DNA of 64,000 nt from Hungatella sp. (GTDB lineage Bacteria > Bacillota > Clostridia > Lachnospirales > Lachnospiraceae), in the NCBI GenBank assembly GCA_022792815.1, contig JAAWBS010000057.1, positions 1 through 64,000 on the forward strand, read 5' to 3'. Position 1 is the stretch's first letter. Every line of letters starts with the position of its first letter. The position numbers and the translations under genes are program-made. The notes beneath the pieces are model-generated. The model was not told the origin of the DNA. It saw only the letters and a program-made list of their open reading frames with translations, and ran no database searches. Shown here in pieces: positions 40,943-49,439 of this stretch.

Positions 40943-41923
40943 ATGGCGCTGAGCAATTCTCAGTATAATGCAATCATGCGGATTTACAGTGAGCGGCAGT
41001 TTCAGGACAGGTATGAGCAGGAGCGGAGGGTGAAGGAGGTCTATGAGAAGATTCCTCAGATCAGGCAGATCGACGAGGCCGTCAGCACCCAGGCGGTGGC
41101 CTGCGCGAGACGGCTGTTAGATGGGGATAGGAAGGCCAGAGAGAGGCTGAGACAGCAGATTGAGGATCTCCGGGAGCAGAAGGAGGTGCTTTTGGGGGCG
41201 CTGGGGTATCCAGGCGATTATATGGAGCTTCATTATTTCTGCCCCCAGTGCCAGGATACCGGCTATGTGGACGGAAAGAAATGCCGCTGTTTTAAAAAGG
41301 AGGAGATCACCCTTCTCTACGCCCAGTCCAACATCCAGGAGGTTTTGGAGAGGGAGAATTTTGCCGCATTTACTTTTGACTACTATGACGATAAAGAGGT
41401 GATTCGGCAGATCGGCATGACGGTGGCAGACTACATGAGACAGGTCTACGGGTGGTGCATGGATTATGTGAAAGGGTTTCAGGCCAAGGGGGGCAACCTG
41501 ATCTTTACCGGGAGCACCGGTGTGGGGAAGACCTTTCTCACCAACTGTATCGCCAAGGAGCTGATCGACCGGTATCAGTCGGTGATCTATCTGTCAGCCA
41601 ATGATCTGTTTGACATTTTTTCGAAAAACAAGTTTCACTATGACACGGAGGAGGAGATGCGGGATATGTACCAGTATATCCTGGACTGCGATCTTCTGAT
41701 CATCGATGATCTGGGGACAGAGCTGAACAATACCTTTGTGTCATCTCAGCTGTTTTACTGTATCAACGAACGGCTGATTCGAAAGAAGGCAGTGATTATC
41801 TCCACAAATTTGTCCATGGACATGCTTCGGGACACCTATTCAGACAGAATTTCTTCAAGAATTATCAGTCAATATATGATCATTCCGCTGTATGGCGGAG
41901 ATATCAGGACAAAAAAGCGATGA
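40943..41923 (+). CDS. DnaC/DnaI-like helicase-loader ATPase
   Basis: A 326-residue AAA+ ATPase. A helical, zinc-type N-terminal region contains YFCPQCQDTGYVDGKKCRCFKKEE, four cysteines in the pattern of DnaI's zinc-binding domain. The ATPase core has Walker A GSTGVGKTFLTN (about residues 189-200), Walker B LLIIDDLGTE, sensor 1 in STNLS and an arginine finger region SDRISSRI. It would load the replicative helicase together with the DnaD-like protein encoded just upstream. AAAGGAG lies 7 nt before the ATG. It is probably cotranscribed with the dnaD-like gene, although repeat copy 3 lies between them. Confidence 0.93.
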   Translation: MALSNSQYNAIMRIYSERQFQDRYEQERRVKEVYEKIPQIRQIDEAVSTQAVACARRLLDGDRKARERLRQQIEDLREQKEVLLGALGYPGDYMELHYFCPQCQDTGYVDGKKCRCFKKEEITLLYAQSNIQEVLERENFAAFTFDYYDDKEVIRQIGMTVADYMRQVYGWCMDYVKGFQAKGGNLIFTGSTGVGKTFLTNCIAKELIDRYQSVIYLSANDLFDIFSKNKFHYDTEEEMRDMYQYILDCDLLIIDDLGTELNNTFVSSQLFYCINERLIRKKAVIISTNLSMDMLRDTYSDRISSRIISQYMIIPLYGGDIRTKKR

Positions 41924-41928
41924 TTGTC

Positions 41929-41957
41929 TTGACTATTTTTCAGCATAATGATATAAA
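41929..41957 (+). promoter_or_regulatory. Sigma-A type promoter of the PRPP synthetase gene
   Basis: TTGACT (41929-41934), 17-bp spacer, TATAAA (41952-41957), starting 6 nt after the loader's stop codon. Confidence 0.8.
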
Positions 41958-41995
41958 GAACATGTCGAAACAAACCGCATGGATGGAGGAAGAAC

Positions 41996-43168
41996 ATGAT
42001 ATACGAAGAGAAGACCATTGAAACGATTCCAGTTGGCCCCCTTGGACTTGTCCCGCTGAAAAGCTGTACAGAATTGGGAGAGAAAGTCAATGACTACCTT
42101 GTGACATGGAGACGAGAGAGAGAAAGCGAACATAAATCTACCATCGCATTTGCCGGCTATCAAAGAGATTCCTATATCATCGGCGCCAAGACACCGAGAT
42201 TCGGTTCGGGGGAGGCCAAAGGCACCCTGCAGGAGTCGGTACGCGGCGATGATCTGTATATCATGGTTGATGTCTGTAATTACAGCCTCACCTACTCCTT
42301 ATGCGGGATGACTAATCACATGTCTCCGGACGACCATTTTCAGGATTTAAAGAGGATTATCGCGGCAGCTGCGGGCAAGGCCCGGAGAATCAATGTGATC
42401 ATGCCGTTTCTATATGAGGGGAGACAGCACAGGAGGTCCAGCAGAGAGTCTTTGGACTGCGCCCTGGCGCTTCAGGAGATGGCCAATATGGGTGTGGAGA
42501 ATATCATCACCTTTGATGCCCATGATCCCAGAGTCCAGAATGCCATCCCCAGAAAAGGGTTTGAGACCGTGCAGCCCACCTACCAGTTTATCAAGCAGCT
42601 TCTCAAGGTGGAGACAGACCTTCAGATCGACAGTGACCATATGATGGTCATCAGTCCGGACGAGGGAGGCATGACCCGGGCCGTGTACTTTGCCAATGTG
42701 CTGGGGCTGGATATGGGGATGTTCTACAAGCGCAGGGACTATACCCGCATCGTGGATGGGCGGAACCCCATCGTAGCCCACGAGTTTCTGGGAACCAGCG
42801 TGGAGGGGAAAGATGTGATCATCGTGGACGATATGATCTCCTCCGGAGAGAGCATGCGGGATGTGGCTGCCGAGCTTAAGAGGCGGAAGGCCAGGAAGGT
42901 GTTTATCTTCTCCACCTTCGGCCTGTTTACCAATGGCCTTGAGAAGTTTGACAAGTTCCATGAAGACAAGATCATCGACCGGATCTTCACCACTAATCTG
43001 GTGTATCAGAGCCCGGAGCTTCTGGCCAGGCCTTACTATGCCAGCGTGGACATGAGCAAGTACATCGCCCTGATCATCGACAACCTGAATCACGATGCGT
43101 CCTTGAGCGAGCTGCTGAATCCGGCAGGAAGGATCAACCGGCTGCTGGAGAGGTATCGGAGCCGGTAG
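41996..43168 (+). CDS. prs: Ribose-phosphate pyrophosphokinase (PRPP synthetase)
   Basis: A 390-residue enzyme making PRPP from ribose-5-phosphate and ATP for nucleotide, histidine and tryptophan synthesis. It shows NVIMPFLYEGRQHRR (ATP-binding loop), ITFDAHDPRVQNAIP in the place of the family's DLH...QGFF, VISPDEGGMTRA and the PRPP-site VIIVDDMISSGESMRDVAAEL. The protein is longer than the usual 310-320 residues, with an N-terminal extension and an altered metal loop. This longer form is typical of a Clostridia subgroup. AGGAGGAAG precedes the ATG, and it has its own promoter and terminator. Confidence 0.92.
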   Translation: MIYEEKTIETIPVGPLGLVPLKSCTELGEKVNDYLVTWRRERESEHKSTIAFAGYQRDSYIIGAKTPRFGSGEAKGTLQESVRGDDLYIMVDVCNYSLTYSLCGMTNHMSPDDHFQDLKRIIAAAAGKARRINVIMPFLYEGRQHRRSSRESLDCALALQEMANMGVENIITFDAHDPRVQNAIPRKGFETVQPTYQFIKQLLKVETDLQIDSDHMMVISPDEGGMTRAVYFANVLGLDMGMFYKRRDYTRIVDGRNPIVAHEFLGTSVEGKDVIIVDDMISSGESMRDVAAELKRRKARKVFIFSTFGLFTNGLEKFDKFHEDKIIDRIFTTNLVYQSPELLARPYYASVDMSKYIALIIDNLNHDASLSELLNPAGRINRLLERYRSR

Positions 43169-43185
43169 GGAGATGTGGAAGAGAT

Positions 43186-43213
43186 GCCGCCGGTTTGTAT
43201 CGGCGGCTTATTC
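43186..43213 (+). terminator. Probable terminator of prs
   Basis: GCCGCCG pairs with CGGCGGC around GTTTGTAT, followed by TTATTCT. Confidence 0.65.
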
Positions 43214-43269
43214 TATCAGCTGTATTAAAATATCTGAGATGGTATCGGTGAAGATTTGCGATCATTAAT

Positions 43270-43949
43270 TTGTATTATCAGTACTCTCAAATATTACCTG
43301 TTACAAAGAGATTAGTTATGGGAGTACCTTCTCCAAGCGAGATATTGATATCCGTAAGACCATATCGATTGATCTATGAGCAAATGATCAGATGGTTCCA
43401 ATATGGAGTATATGATTTTAGATATGAAGATTTTTTGCTTCCAATGCTGCAATCCAATAAACTATACGAACTTTATGTTTTATTAAAGATTTATAATTAT
43501 ATCATAAATAAAGGGTATCATCTCCAGAAATCGGATTTGTATAGGTATAAAGCCTCTGAGGAATATTATCCTAATAGCGCTGCATTTAGCAATATGAAAA
43601 GTGATAATGTATTTCTATTCAAATTTGTAAGGGGGAATGTTGCCAATATATTATTCTTGATGCGAAGTTTTCAAATGGTCGAAGTGTAAAAGACTATTAT
43701 ATGCGTAAACTCTTGTATAGATATTTGATTTCAATTTCTACGATAGATTCGGAGGATGAGATATTAGGGCTGGTCATAGTAAACGGAAAGTCAAATGATA
43801 TAGAGGACGATATAGAGGATATTTATAATCGAACGAAGAGAGCTGTTTTTTCATTTGCAAAAATCGTTACATTGACAGAAAATCAAGAAGATAATTCTCT
43901 GATACACGAAGATTTAATGAATAACGTGTTCCAAACTGTAATTTTTTAA
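43270..43949 (+). pseudogene. Frameshifted remnant of a PD-(D/E)XK restriction-type nuclease (DUF524/DUF2357-like)
   Basis: Two short frames, 43270-43689 and a second ending at 43949, join into one protein if a frameshift near 43640 is allowed. The first ends FLFKFVRGN; the other frame continues at once with CQYIILDAKFSNGRSVKDYYMRKLLYRYL. The second part holds the nuclease-type LDAKF (D-x-K) and the first holds LYELYVLLKIYNYI, which resembles the helix before the nuclease core of DUF524/DUF2357 proteins that accompany McrB-like GTPases. The N-terminus and any partner gene are missing. Base composition is very low in GC (14 of 60 bases at 43441-43500 against 34 of 60 at 43081-43140 in prs), so it was acquired horizontally and is decaying. 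Confidence 0.65.
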
Positions 43950-44028
43950 TAACCTAATCATAAATGCAGTATAATACTTATATAGCACAGGAGCCTACAA
44001 TTACAAAATATTTGGAGGAAACGTGATT

Positions 44029-44580
44029 ATGCCATCAACAGCAGTTGAAAAAAAATATTACACTATTGATGATATCTATGATTTGCCCGAGGGAAGCAGG
44101 GCTGAGCTGGTCGATGGACAGATTTATTACATGGCGCCGCCCAGTACAATCCATCAGAGAATCCTGTCATTTCTGCATTTGGAAATAGGGCAACATATCC
44201 GCACCAACCATGGTACATGTGAAGTGTTTCCGGCCCCATTTGCGGTATTTCTTTCTGAGGGTGATTCCAAATACTTGGAACCGGATCTTTCAGTAATCTG
44301 CGATCAAGACAAAATAGATGATCGAGGATGCAATGGAGCGCCTGATTGGGTGATGGAAATCGTGTCCCCCAGCAGCCGCGCTATGGATTATTATACGAAA
44401 TTGTCCTTATATCGTTCGGCAGGGGTGAGAGAATATTGGATTGTGGATCCGATCAAAAAGACGATTCTGGTCTATGATATGGAGCATGATGCCGCACCTG
44501 TAATCTATTCCTTTTTTGATAAAATAAAGGCTAATATCTATGAGAATCTGGAAATTGATTTTTCCAAATTAGAGCTCTAA
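44029..44580 (+). CDS. Uma2-family (DUF820) endonuclease-like protein
   Basis: A 183-residue protein of the Uma2 family, PD-(D/E)XK fold. Typical sequence: YTIDDIYDLPEGSRAELVDGQIYYMAPPSTIHQRI, then LEPDLSVICDQDK and DWVMEIVSPSSRAMDYYTKLSLYRSAGVREYWIVDP, in which Asp, Glu and Lys form the nuclease triad. The family is greatly expanded in cyanobacteria and scattered elsewhere; the biological role is not known. The start may be GTG 44023 or ATG 44029, with GGAGG 4 or 10 nt upstream. A TATAAT at 43970-43975 may be its -10. GC content lies between the remnant upstream and the core genome. Confidence 0.85.
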   Translation: MPSTAVEKKYYTIDDIYDLPEGSRAELVDGQIYYMAPPSTIHQRILSFLHLEIGQHIRTNHGTCEVFPAPFAVFLSEGDSKYLEPDLSVICDQDKIDDRGCNGAPDWVMEIVSPSSRAMDYYTKLSLYRSAGVREYWIVDPIKKTILVYDMEHDAAPVIYSFFDKIKANIYENLEIDFSKLEL

Positions 44581-44587
44581 TCTGCCA

Positions 44588-44626
44588 ATAGGACAGGCGC
44601 CGTGATCACCACGGCGCCTGTCCTAT
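44588..44626. repeat. Perfect 17-bp hairpin between convergent genes
   Basis: ATAGGACAGGCGCCGTG and its exact complement flank the 5-nt loop ATCAC. It begins 8 nt after the uma2 stop and overlaps the last codons of the histidine kinase gene on the other strand. It lacks T-runs on both sides, so it is not a classical terminator, although it may still protect or end both transcripts. Confidence 0.8.
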
Positions 44627-46020
44627 GCTCTGGGCAGCGTAAAGATAAACTCCGTCCCCACCCCCTCGGTGCTGATGACATCGATGGTCTCCCCGTGGCC
44701 CTGGATGATCTCCTTGACGATGGCCAGTCCCAGCCCGGTTCCCTTCTTGTCCTTGCCTCTGGACGGATCCGTCTTGTAGAACCGTTCCCAGATCTTCTTC
44801 AGGCTCTCTTTTGGGATCCCCACGCCTGTATCCTTGACCGAGATGAAGGCCTTTTCATATTTCAGCGACGTCTGGATATAGATGACAGAGTCCGGATGGC
44901 TGAACTTGATGGCATTGTCGATCAGGTTGTAGAGCACCTGCTGGATCTTTCCAAGATCCGCGTGGACCATGGTGATGGTCTCCGAGAACGTCAGGTCCAG
45001 CACCAGGTTCTTGGCGTCGCAGGTGCCCTCGAAGGAGGCGGCCGTATCCTTGATAACCCGGTTGATGTCAAAATTGGTCCGGGACAGATACCCTTTGCTG
45101 TCCAGAGAATTGAGGGCCAGAAGTCCCTGGGTCAGCTTGTTGAGCCGGTCCGTCTCGGAGATGACCCTGTGTAAATATTTTTCATACATCTCAGGAGGGA
45201 TGGTGCCGTCTAAGATGGCCTCCAGGTATCCTTTGATGGATGTCAGGGGGGAGCGGAAGTCATGGGACACATTGGCGATGAAAACCCGCTGGTATTCCTC
45301 CATCTTATCCAGCTCGTCGGACATGTAATTTAAGGTGGCGGCCAGGTACCCCATCTCGTCCTGGGTGTGGATGGTGGTCTTGTACTTTAGGTTGCCCTCC
45401 GCGTACTGATTGGCAGCCTCGGTGATCTTCTTGAGGGGGATGTACACGGTCTTGGTAAACACCAGCAGGATGATCAGGGACAGCCCGAAGATGATCCCCG
45501 ATACGATGTACAAAATATTCAAAAATCCGTCCTTGGAATTCTGGATCTGGCTTAAAGGCAGGTGGATCAGCACATAGCCGTATGTGTTGTAATTGCCGGT
45601 GATGGGGGCTGAGACTGTCATCACCTCTTCCGTAAAACAGTTGTTATAGGTTCCGATGGTGTAGGGCCGATTGCCGTTAAAAGTAGGGTCAAATCCCTCG
45701 ATCACCATCCCTGTCCTTCCGGGGCGGCGGCTGTCCATGACGATGACGCCGCTGTGGTTGACGATCCAGATCTCCGACCGGAGATAGGTAGCCACCGCCT
45801 CCAGCTGAGGATATGTGGAGGCGATGTTGACCGTACGGCCCTTGTACACCTGGCTGCAGTTGGCGGCCAGAAGGCTGGCCTCATCGTATAGGGTGGCCGA
45901 TTCCTCCCGGATCAGCTGGTCGTAAGTCAGCTCCGAGGCTACAGTGGCGATAGCCAGAAAACCTACCAGACCGAAGACCAGATAGCCCAATATAAACTTA
46001 TAATATAGAGAATGCTTCAT
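44623..46020 (-). CDS. Sensor histidine kinase
   Basis: A 465-residue membrane kinase. It has an N-terminal helix (about 8-28), an extracellular sensor domain (about 29-160), a second helix (about 163-188), a HAMP domain (PLKKITEAANQYAEGNLKYKT), the HisKA box VSHDFRSPLTSIKGYLEAIL with the phosphorylated histidine, and the ATPase domain with NLIDNAIKFS (N box), VKDTGVGIP (G1) and KGTGLGLAIVKEI (G2). It would phosphorylate the response regulator encoded 76 nt upstream. ATG 46020 is taken although the ribosome site (GAGGCAGAG) is modest. Stimulus unknown. Confidence 0.94.
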   Translation of the reverse strand: MKHSLYYKFILGYLVFGLVGFLAIATVASELTYDQLIREESATLYDEASLLAANCSQVYKGRTVNIASTYPQLEAVATYLRSEIWIVNHSGVIVMDSRRPGRTGMVIEGFDPTFNGNRPYTIGTYNNCFTEEVMTVSAPITGNYNTYGYVLIHLPLSQIQNSKDGFLNILYIVSGIIFGLSLIILLVFTKTVYIPLKKITEAANQYAEGNLKYKTTIHTQDEMGYLAATLNYMSDELDKMEEYQRVFIANVSHDFRSPLTSIKGYLEAILDGTIPPEMYEKYLHRVISETDRLNKLTQGLLALNSLDSKGYLSRTNFDINRVIKDTAASFEGTCDAKNLVLDLTFSETITMVHADLGKIQQVLYNLIDNAIKFSHPDSVIYIQTSLKYEKAFISVKDTGVGIPKESLKKIWERFYKTDPSRGKDKKGTGLGLAIVKEIIQGHGETIDVISTEGVGTEFIFTLPRA

Positions 46021-46096
46021 AACCACCTCTGCCTCACTGCATTAAAATATTGTAACAGTTCGATTGGCCTTTTCGGGCCGGTTCCCCCAGTCCGCC

Positions 46097-46810
46097 TCAG
46101 CGCTTGACCTCGAATTTGTAGCCGATGCCCCAGACTGTGGTCAGGGACCAGTTGTCGTCGTCCTTGATCTTTTCTCTCAGACGCTTGATATGGACGTCCA
46201 CGGTTCTGGTGTCACCGATGTACTCATAACCCCAGATGTGGTCCAGAAGCTGTTCCCGGGTAAACACCTGGTTGGGGGAGGAGGCCAGGAAATATAAGAG
46301 CTCCAGCTCTTTGGGAGGCATCTCCACGGAGCGGCCGTGATAGGTTACCGAGTAGTTGGTCAGGTTTACGATGAGACCCGGGTACTCCACGTAATCTCCC
46401 TGCTGATCGGTGCTCAAGGCGGCAGGAGCAGCGGGGGCGGCATGGCACCTGCGCAGGACAGCCTTGACTCTGGCCACCAGCTCCTTGGAGTCAAAAGGCT
46501 TGATCATATAGTCGTCGGCCCCCAGCTCCAGCCCCAGCACCTTGTCGAAGATCTCTCCCTTGGCAGACAGCATGATGATAGGCACCTGGGAGGTGGTCCG
46601 CAGCTCTCTGCACACCTGATAGCCGTCGATGCCCGGAAGCATCAGGTCCAGCAGGATGATGTTGGGCTTAAACTCCGGAAATACGCGCAGGGCCTCCTCT
46701 CCGTCAAGGACAATCATGGTTTCATAGCATTCTTTGGTCAAATACAGGGAAATCAATTCCGCAATGTTGGCATCGTCATCAACGATCAGTACCCGCTGTT
46801 TTTCTGCCAT
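46097..46810 (-). CDS. OmpR/PhoB-family response regulator
   Basis: A 237-residue regulator. The receiver domain starts RVLIVDDDANIAELI with the acidic pair, has the phosphorylated aspartate in NIILLDLMLPGIDG (about residue 52), and the Thr/Ser and Lys in IIMLSAKGE and IKPFDSKEL. The C-terminal winged helix has PPKELELLYFLASSPNQVFTREQLLDHIWG and DTRTVDVHIKRLREKI. ATG 46810 is chosen because TAGGAGG is 7 nt upstream; the ATG at 46816 would be one base from it. It lies 11 nt after the mutS2 stop in the same direction. Confidence 0.95.
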   Translation of the reverse strand: MAEKQRVLIVDDDANIAELISLYLTKECYETMIVLDGEEALRVFPEFKPNIILLDLMLPGIDGYQVCRELRTTSQVPIIMLSAKGEIFDKVLGLELGADDYMIKPFDSKELVARVKAVLRRCHAAPAAPAALSTDQQGDYVEYPGLIVNLTNYSVTYHGRSVEMPPKELELLYFLASSPNQVFTREQLLDHIWGYEYIGDTRTVDVHIKRLREKIKDDDNWSLTTVWGIGYKFEVKR

Positions 46811-46821
46811 TTGCATACCTC

Positions 46822-49203
46822 CTACTTAAAAATCACGATGGTGACGCCGGAGTCGCCCTCTCCGAATTCTCCGAGGCGGAACTCCTTCACGTATTTCAGT
46901 TTCTTAAGTTTCCTGTGGACTGCGGCCCGGAGGGCGCCTGTCCCGCGGCCGTGGACTACCCGCACCTGGGGCAGGTGAGCCAGATAGGCGTCATCCAAAT
47001 ATTTGTCCAGCATGGGAACCGCCTCGTCGGTGGTCATGCCGATGAGATTGATCTCTGGCGACACGGAGAAGGACTTGGACATCTTGATCTTGCCGCCTCC
47101 GGTCTTTTGCTTCGGTCCCGCAGATTCAGAGGAAGTCTCCAGGCTCTGGACAGCCATCTCCAGGTCCTTTATGTTAACCTGAGAGCGGAGAATCCCGATC
47201 TGCACATACAGGTCTCCCTTGGCGTTGGGCAGTGTACTCACGGTCCCCTCCAGGTTCAGAGAGAGGACTCTGACGCTGTCTCCCACCTGGATCGTCTTGG
47301 GGGAGAGCGTCTTCTTCGGTCCTTTGGGCTTCATGGCCAGTTTCTGGTCTACCTGGTTCATCTTCTCCCGAAGTCTGGTCCGCTCGACCTCCAGCTCCCT
47401 GTTTACCCCGGAGGCTGAGGCCAGGCGGTTGATGTTCTTGATGGTCTGGTCCGCCGTCTCCTTGGCTTCCCGGAGGACTCTCTGGGCCTCCTCCTGAGCC
47501 TGTTTGATCAGCTTTTCCTTCCGCTCATCCAGCCGCTCCTCCTTCTGGGTGAGTCTGGCCCGAAGCCTGGCGGCTTCCTCCTTGTAGGCCCGCACTTCCT
47601 CCCGCTCTTTCTCGATGGTGACACGACTCTCCTCCAGGTGTGCCAGAAGGTCCTCGAAGGTTTCGTCGTTGGTCTCCAGATGGCTCTTGGCGTCCTCAAT
47701 GATAAAGTCTGGAAGCCCCAGCTTTTTGGAGATGGCGAAGGCATTGCTCTTGCCCGGGATACCGATGAGCAGCCGGTAGGTGGGCTTTAGGCTCTCCACG
47801 CTGAATTCGCAGCAGGCGTTCTCCACGCCAGGAGTGGTCAGGGCATAAACCTTCAGCTCGCTGTAATGGGTGGTGGCCACGGTGCGGCACTGCATGTTGT
47901 GGAGGAAGTTTAAGACGGCGATAGCCAGAGCCGCCCCCTCTGTCGGGTCTGTGCCTGCCCCCAGCTCATCAAACAGGCAGAGGGAGTGACTGTCCGCCTG
48001 GTCCAGGATGGAGACGATGTTGGTCATGTGGGCGGAGAAGGTGCTGAGGCTCTGTTCGATGCTCTGCTCATCTCCGATATCCGCGAAGACCTCCTCAAAT
48101 ACCGACAGCTCCGAACCGTCAAATGCCGGAATATGCAGCCCCGCCTGTCCCATGAGGGTGAAGAGTCCTACCGTCTTTAGGGACACGGTTTTGCCTCCCG
48201 TGTTGGGGCCGGTGATGATGAGCAGGTCAAACTCTTTCCCCAGATAGATGTTGGTAGGTACCACCGTGGCAGGGTCCAGAAGAGGATGACGTCCCTCCTT
48301 GATATTTAGATACCCGTTGGTATTGAAGACGGGCTCGCTGCACCGGTAATGCCTGGACAGCGCGGCCTTGGCAAAGATAAAGTCCAGCTTTGCAAGGAGC
48401 TGCTGATTCTGGCGGATCTCCTCCCCATAGGGGGCAGTCTGGTTGCTCAAATCTGCCAGGACGGCCTCGATCTCCTTCTTCTCCTGAAGCTCCAGCTCCC
48501 TCAGCTGATTGTTCAGCTGAATCACTGCCATGGGCTCGATAAACAGGGTAGAACCGGTGGCCGACTGGTCGTGAACCATGCCGGGGACCTGGTTTTTGCA
48601 TTCCGCCCTCACCGGCAGGCAGTAGCGCCCGTCCCTCATAGTGATCACCGCGTCCTGGAGGTAGATGCGGTTGGAATTTAAGAGGGAATTTAACTGGGTG
48701 TGGACCCGGTCACTGAGCACCTTCATGGACCGGCGTACACGGCGCAGCCCGGGGCTGGCGTCGTCGCTTATCTCCTCCTCCGACAGGATGCACCGCTTGA
48801 TCTCCGTGTTCAGCGGTGTTAGGGGTTCCAGCATGGAAAACCATCCCTCTAAAGAGTCATCAGGCAGCTCCGAATCCTCGTGCCTTCCGTAGGCCTTGGC
48901 CCGGGCGGCGATAGTCAGGACAGAGCTGACCGCCAAAAGCTCTGAGATCCCAAGAGAACTGCCGATCTCCAGCCGTTTCAGAGAATCGCCCACGTCCTTT
49001 AGGCCAGCAAATGAGATGCTGCCCTTCTGGCGCACCCGGGTCAGGGCATCTGATGTCTCGGCCTGATTTTCCCGAATCTCCCCGATGTCAGTGCTGGGAA
49101 GTAAGTTCCTGCATAATGTCTGTCCAAGGGTGGAGGTGGCGTACTCCGCCAGCTGGGAGATGATCTTGTCATATTCTAAGGTTTTTAGTGATTTTGCGTT
49201 CAT
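46822..49203 (-). CDS. mutS2: MutS2 family endonuclease/ribosome-rescue ATPase
   Basis: A 793-residue protein. It has the MutS-type clamp/lever helices (about 1-300), an ABC-type ATPase with Walker A GPNTGGKTVSLKTVGL (about 333-348) and LCLFDELGAGTDPTEGAALA (Walker B), a long coiled coil (about 510-620), a KOW-like segment, and a C-terminal Smr nuclease domain with ISLIGMT-type INLIGMTTDEA and VVHGRGTGALRAAVH. It lacks the mismatch-recognition domain of MutS. In Firmicutes MutS2 acts on recombination intermediates and on collided ribosomes. ATG 49203 follows GAGGAAC. It leads an operon with the two-component system. Confidence 0.95.
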   Translation of the reverse strand: MNAKSLKTLEYDKIISQLAEYATSTLGQTLCRNLLPSTDIGEIRENQAETSDALTRVRQKGSISFAGLKDVGDSLKRLEIGSSLGISELLAVSSVLTIAARAKAYGRHEDSELPDDSLEGWFSMLEPLTPLNTEIKRCILSEEEISDDASPGLRRVRRSMKVLSDRVHTQLNSLLNSNRIYLQDAVITMRDGRYCLPVRAECKNQVPGMVHDQSATGSTLFIEPMAVIQLNNQLRELELQEKKEIEAVLADLSNQTAPYGEEIRQNQQLLAKLDFIFAKAALSRHYRCSEPVFNTNGYLNIKEGRHPLLDPATVVPTNIYLGKEFDLLIITGPNTGGKTVSLKTVGLFTLMGQAGLHIPAFDGSELSVFEEVFADIGDEQSIEQSLSTFSAHMTNIVSILDQADSHSLCLFDELGAGTDPTEGAALAIAVLNFLHNMQCRTVATTHYSELKVYALTTPGVENACCEFSVESLKPTYRLLIGIPGKSNAFAISKKLGLPDFIIEDAKSHLETNDETFEDLLAHLEESRVTIEKEREEVRAYKEEAARLRARLTQKEERLDERKEKLIKQAQEEAQRVLREAKETADQTIKNINRLASASGVNRELEVERTRLREKMNQVDQKLAMKPKGPKKTLSPKTIQVGDSVRVLSLNLEGTVSTLPNAKGDLYVQIGILRSQVNIKDLEMAVQSLETSSESAGPKQKTGGGKIKMSKSFSVSPEINLIGMTTDEAVPMLDKYLDDAYLAHLPQVRVVHGRGTGALRAAVHRKLKKLKYVKEFRLGEFGEGDSGVTIVIFK

Positions 49204-49346
49204 AGATGGTCTGTTCCTCATTCCAAATGAAAATTCTGTTGTGTGAAAGGGGCCTTTTTATAGTATATCATAAATCGGCGGCATACTGGAAAAATTTTTT
49301 TCTTAATGTTCCGGGGACCTGAAATGGGAAGAAATTTTGCGCATAC

Positions 49347-49375
49347 TTGAAATGCGGGGGGATTTTTGATAGGAT
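49347..49375 (+). promoter_or_regulatory. Sigma-A type promoter of the phosphatase-GDPD fusion gene
   Basis: TTGAAA (49347-49352), 17-bp spacer, TAGGAT (49370-49375). This fits the ATG at 49440 and rules out an earlier start. Confidence 0.7.
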
Positions 49376-49439
49376 AGAAATAGAAAATCAGTGGGTCCGC
49401 AGCCTGAAAAATCCCGGCTGGGGACCGGCAGGAGGAAAC

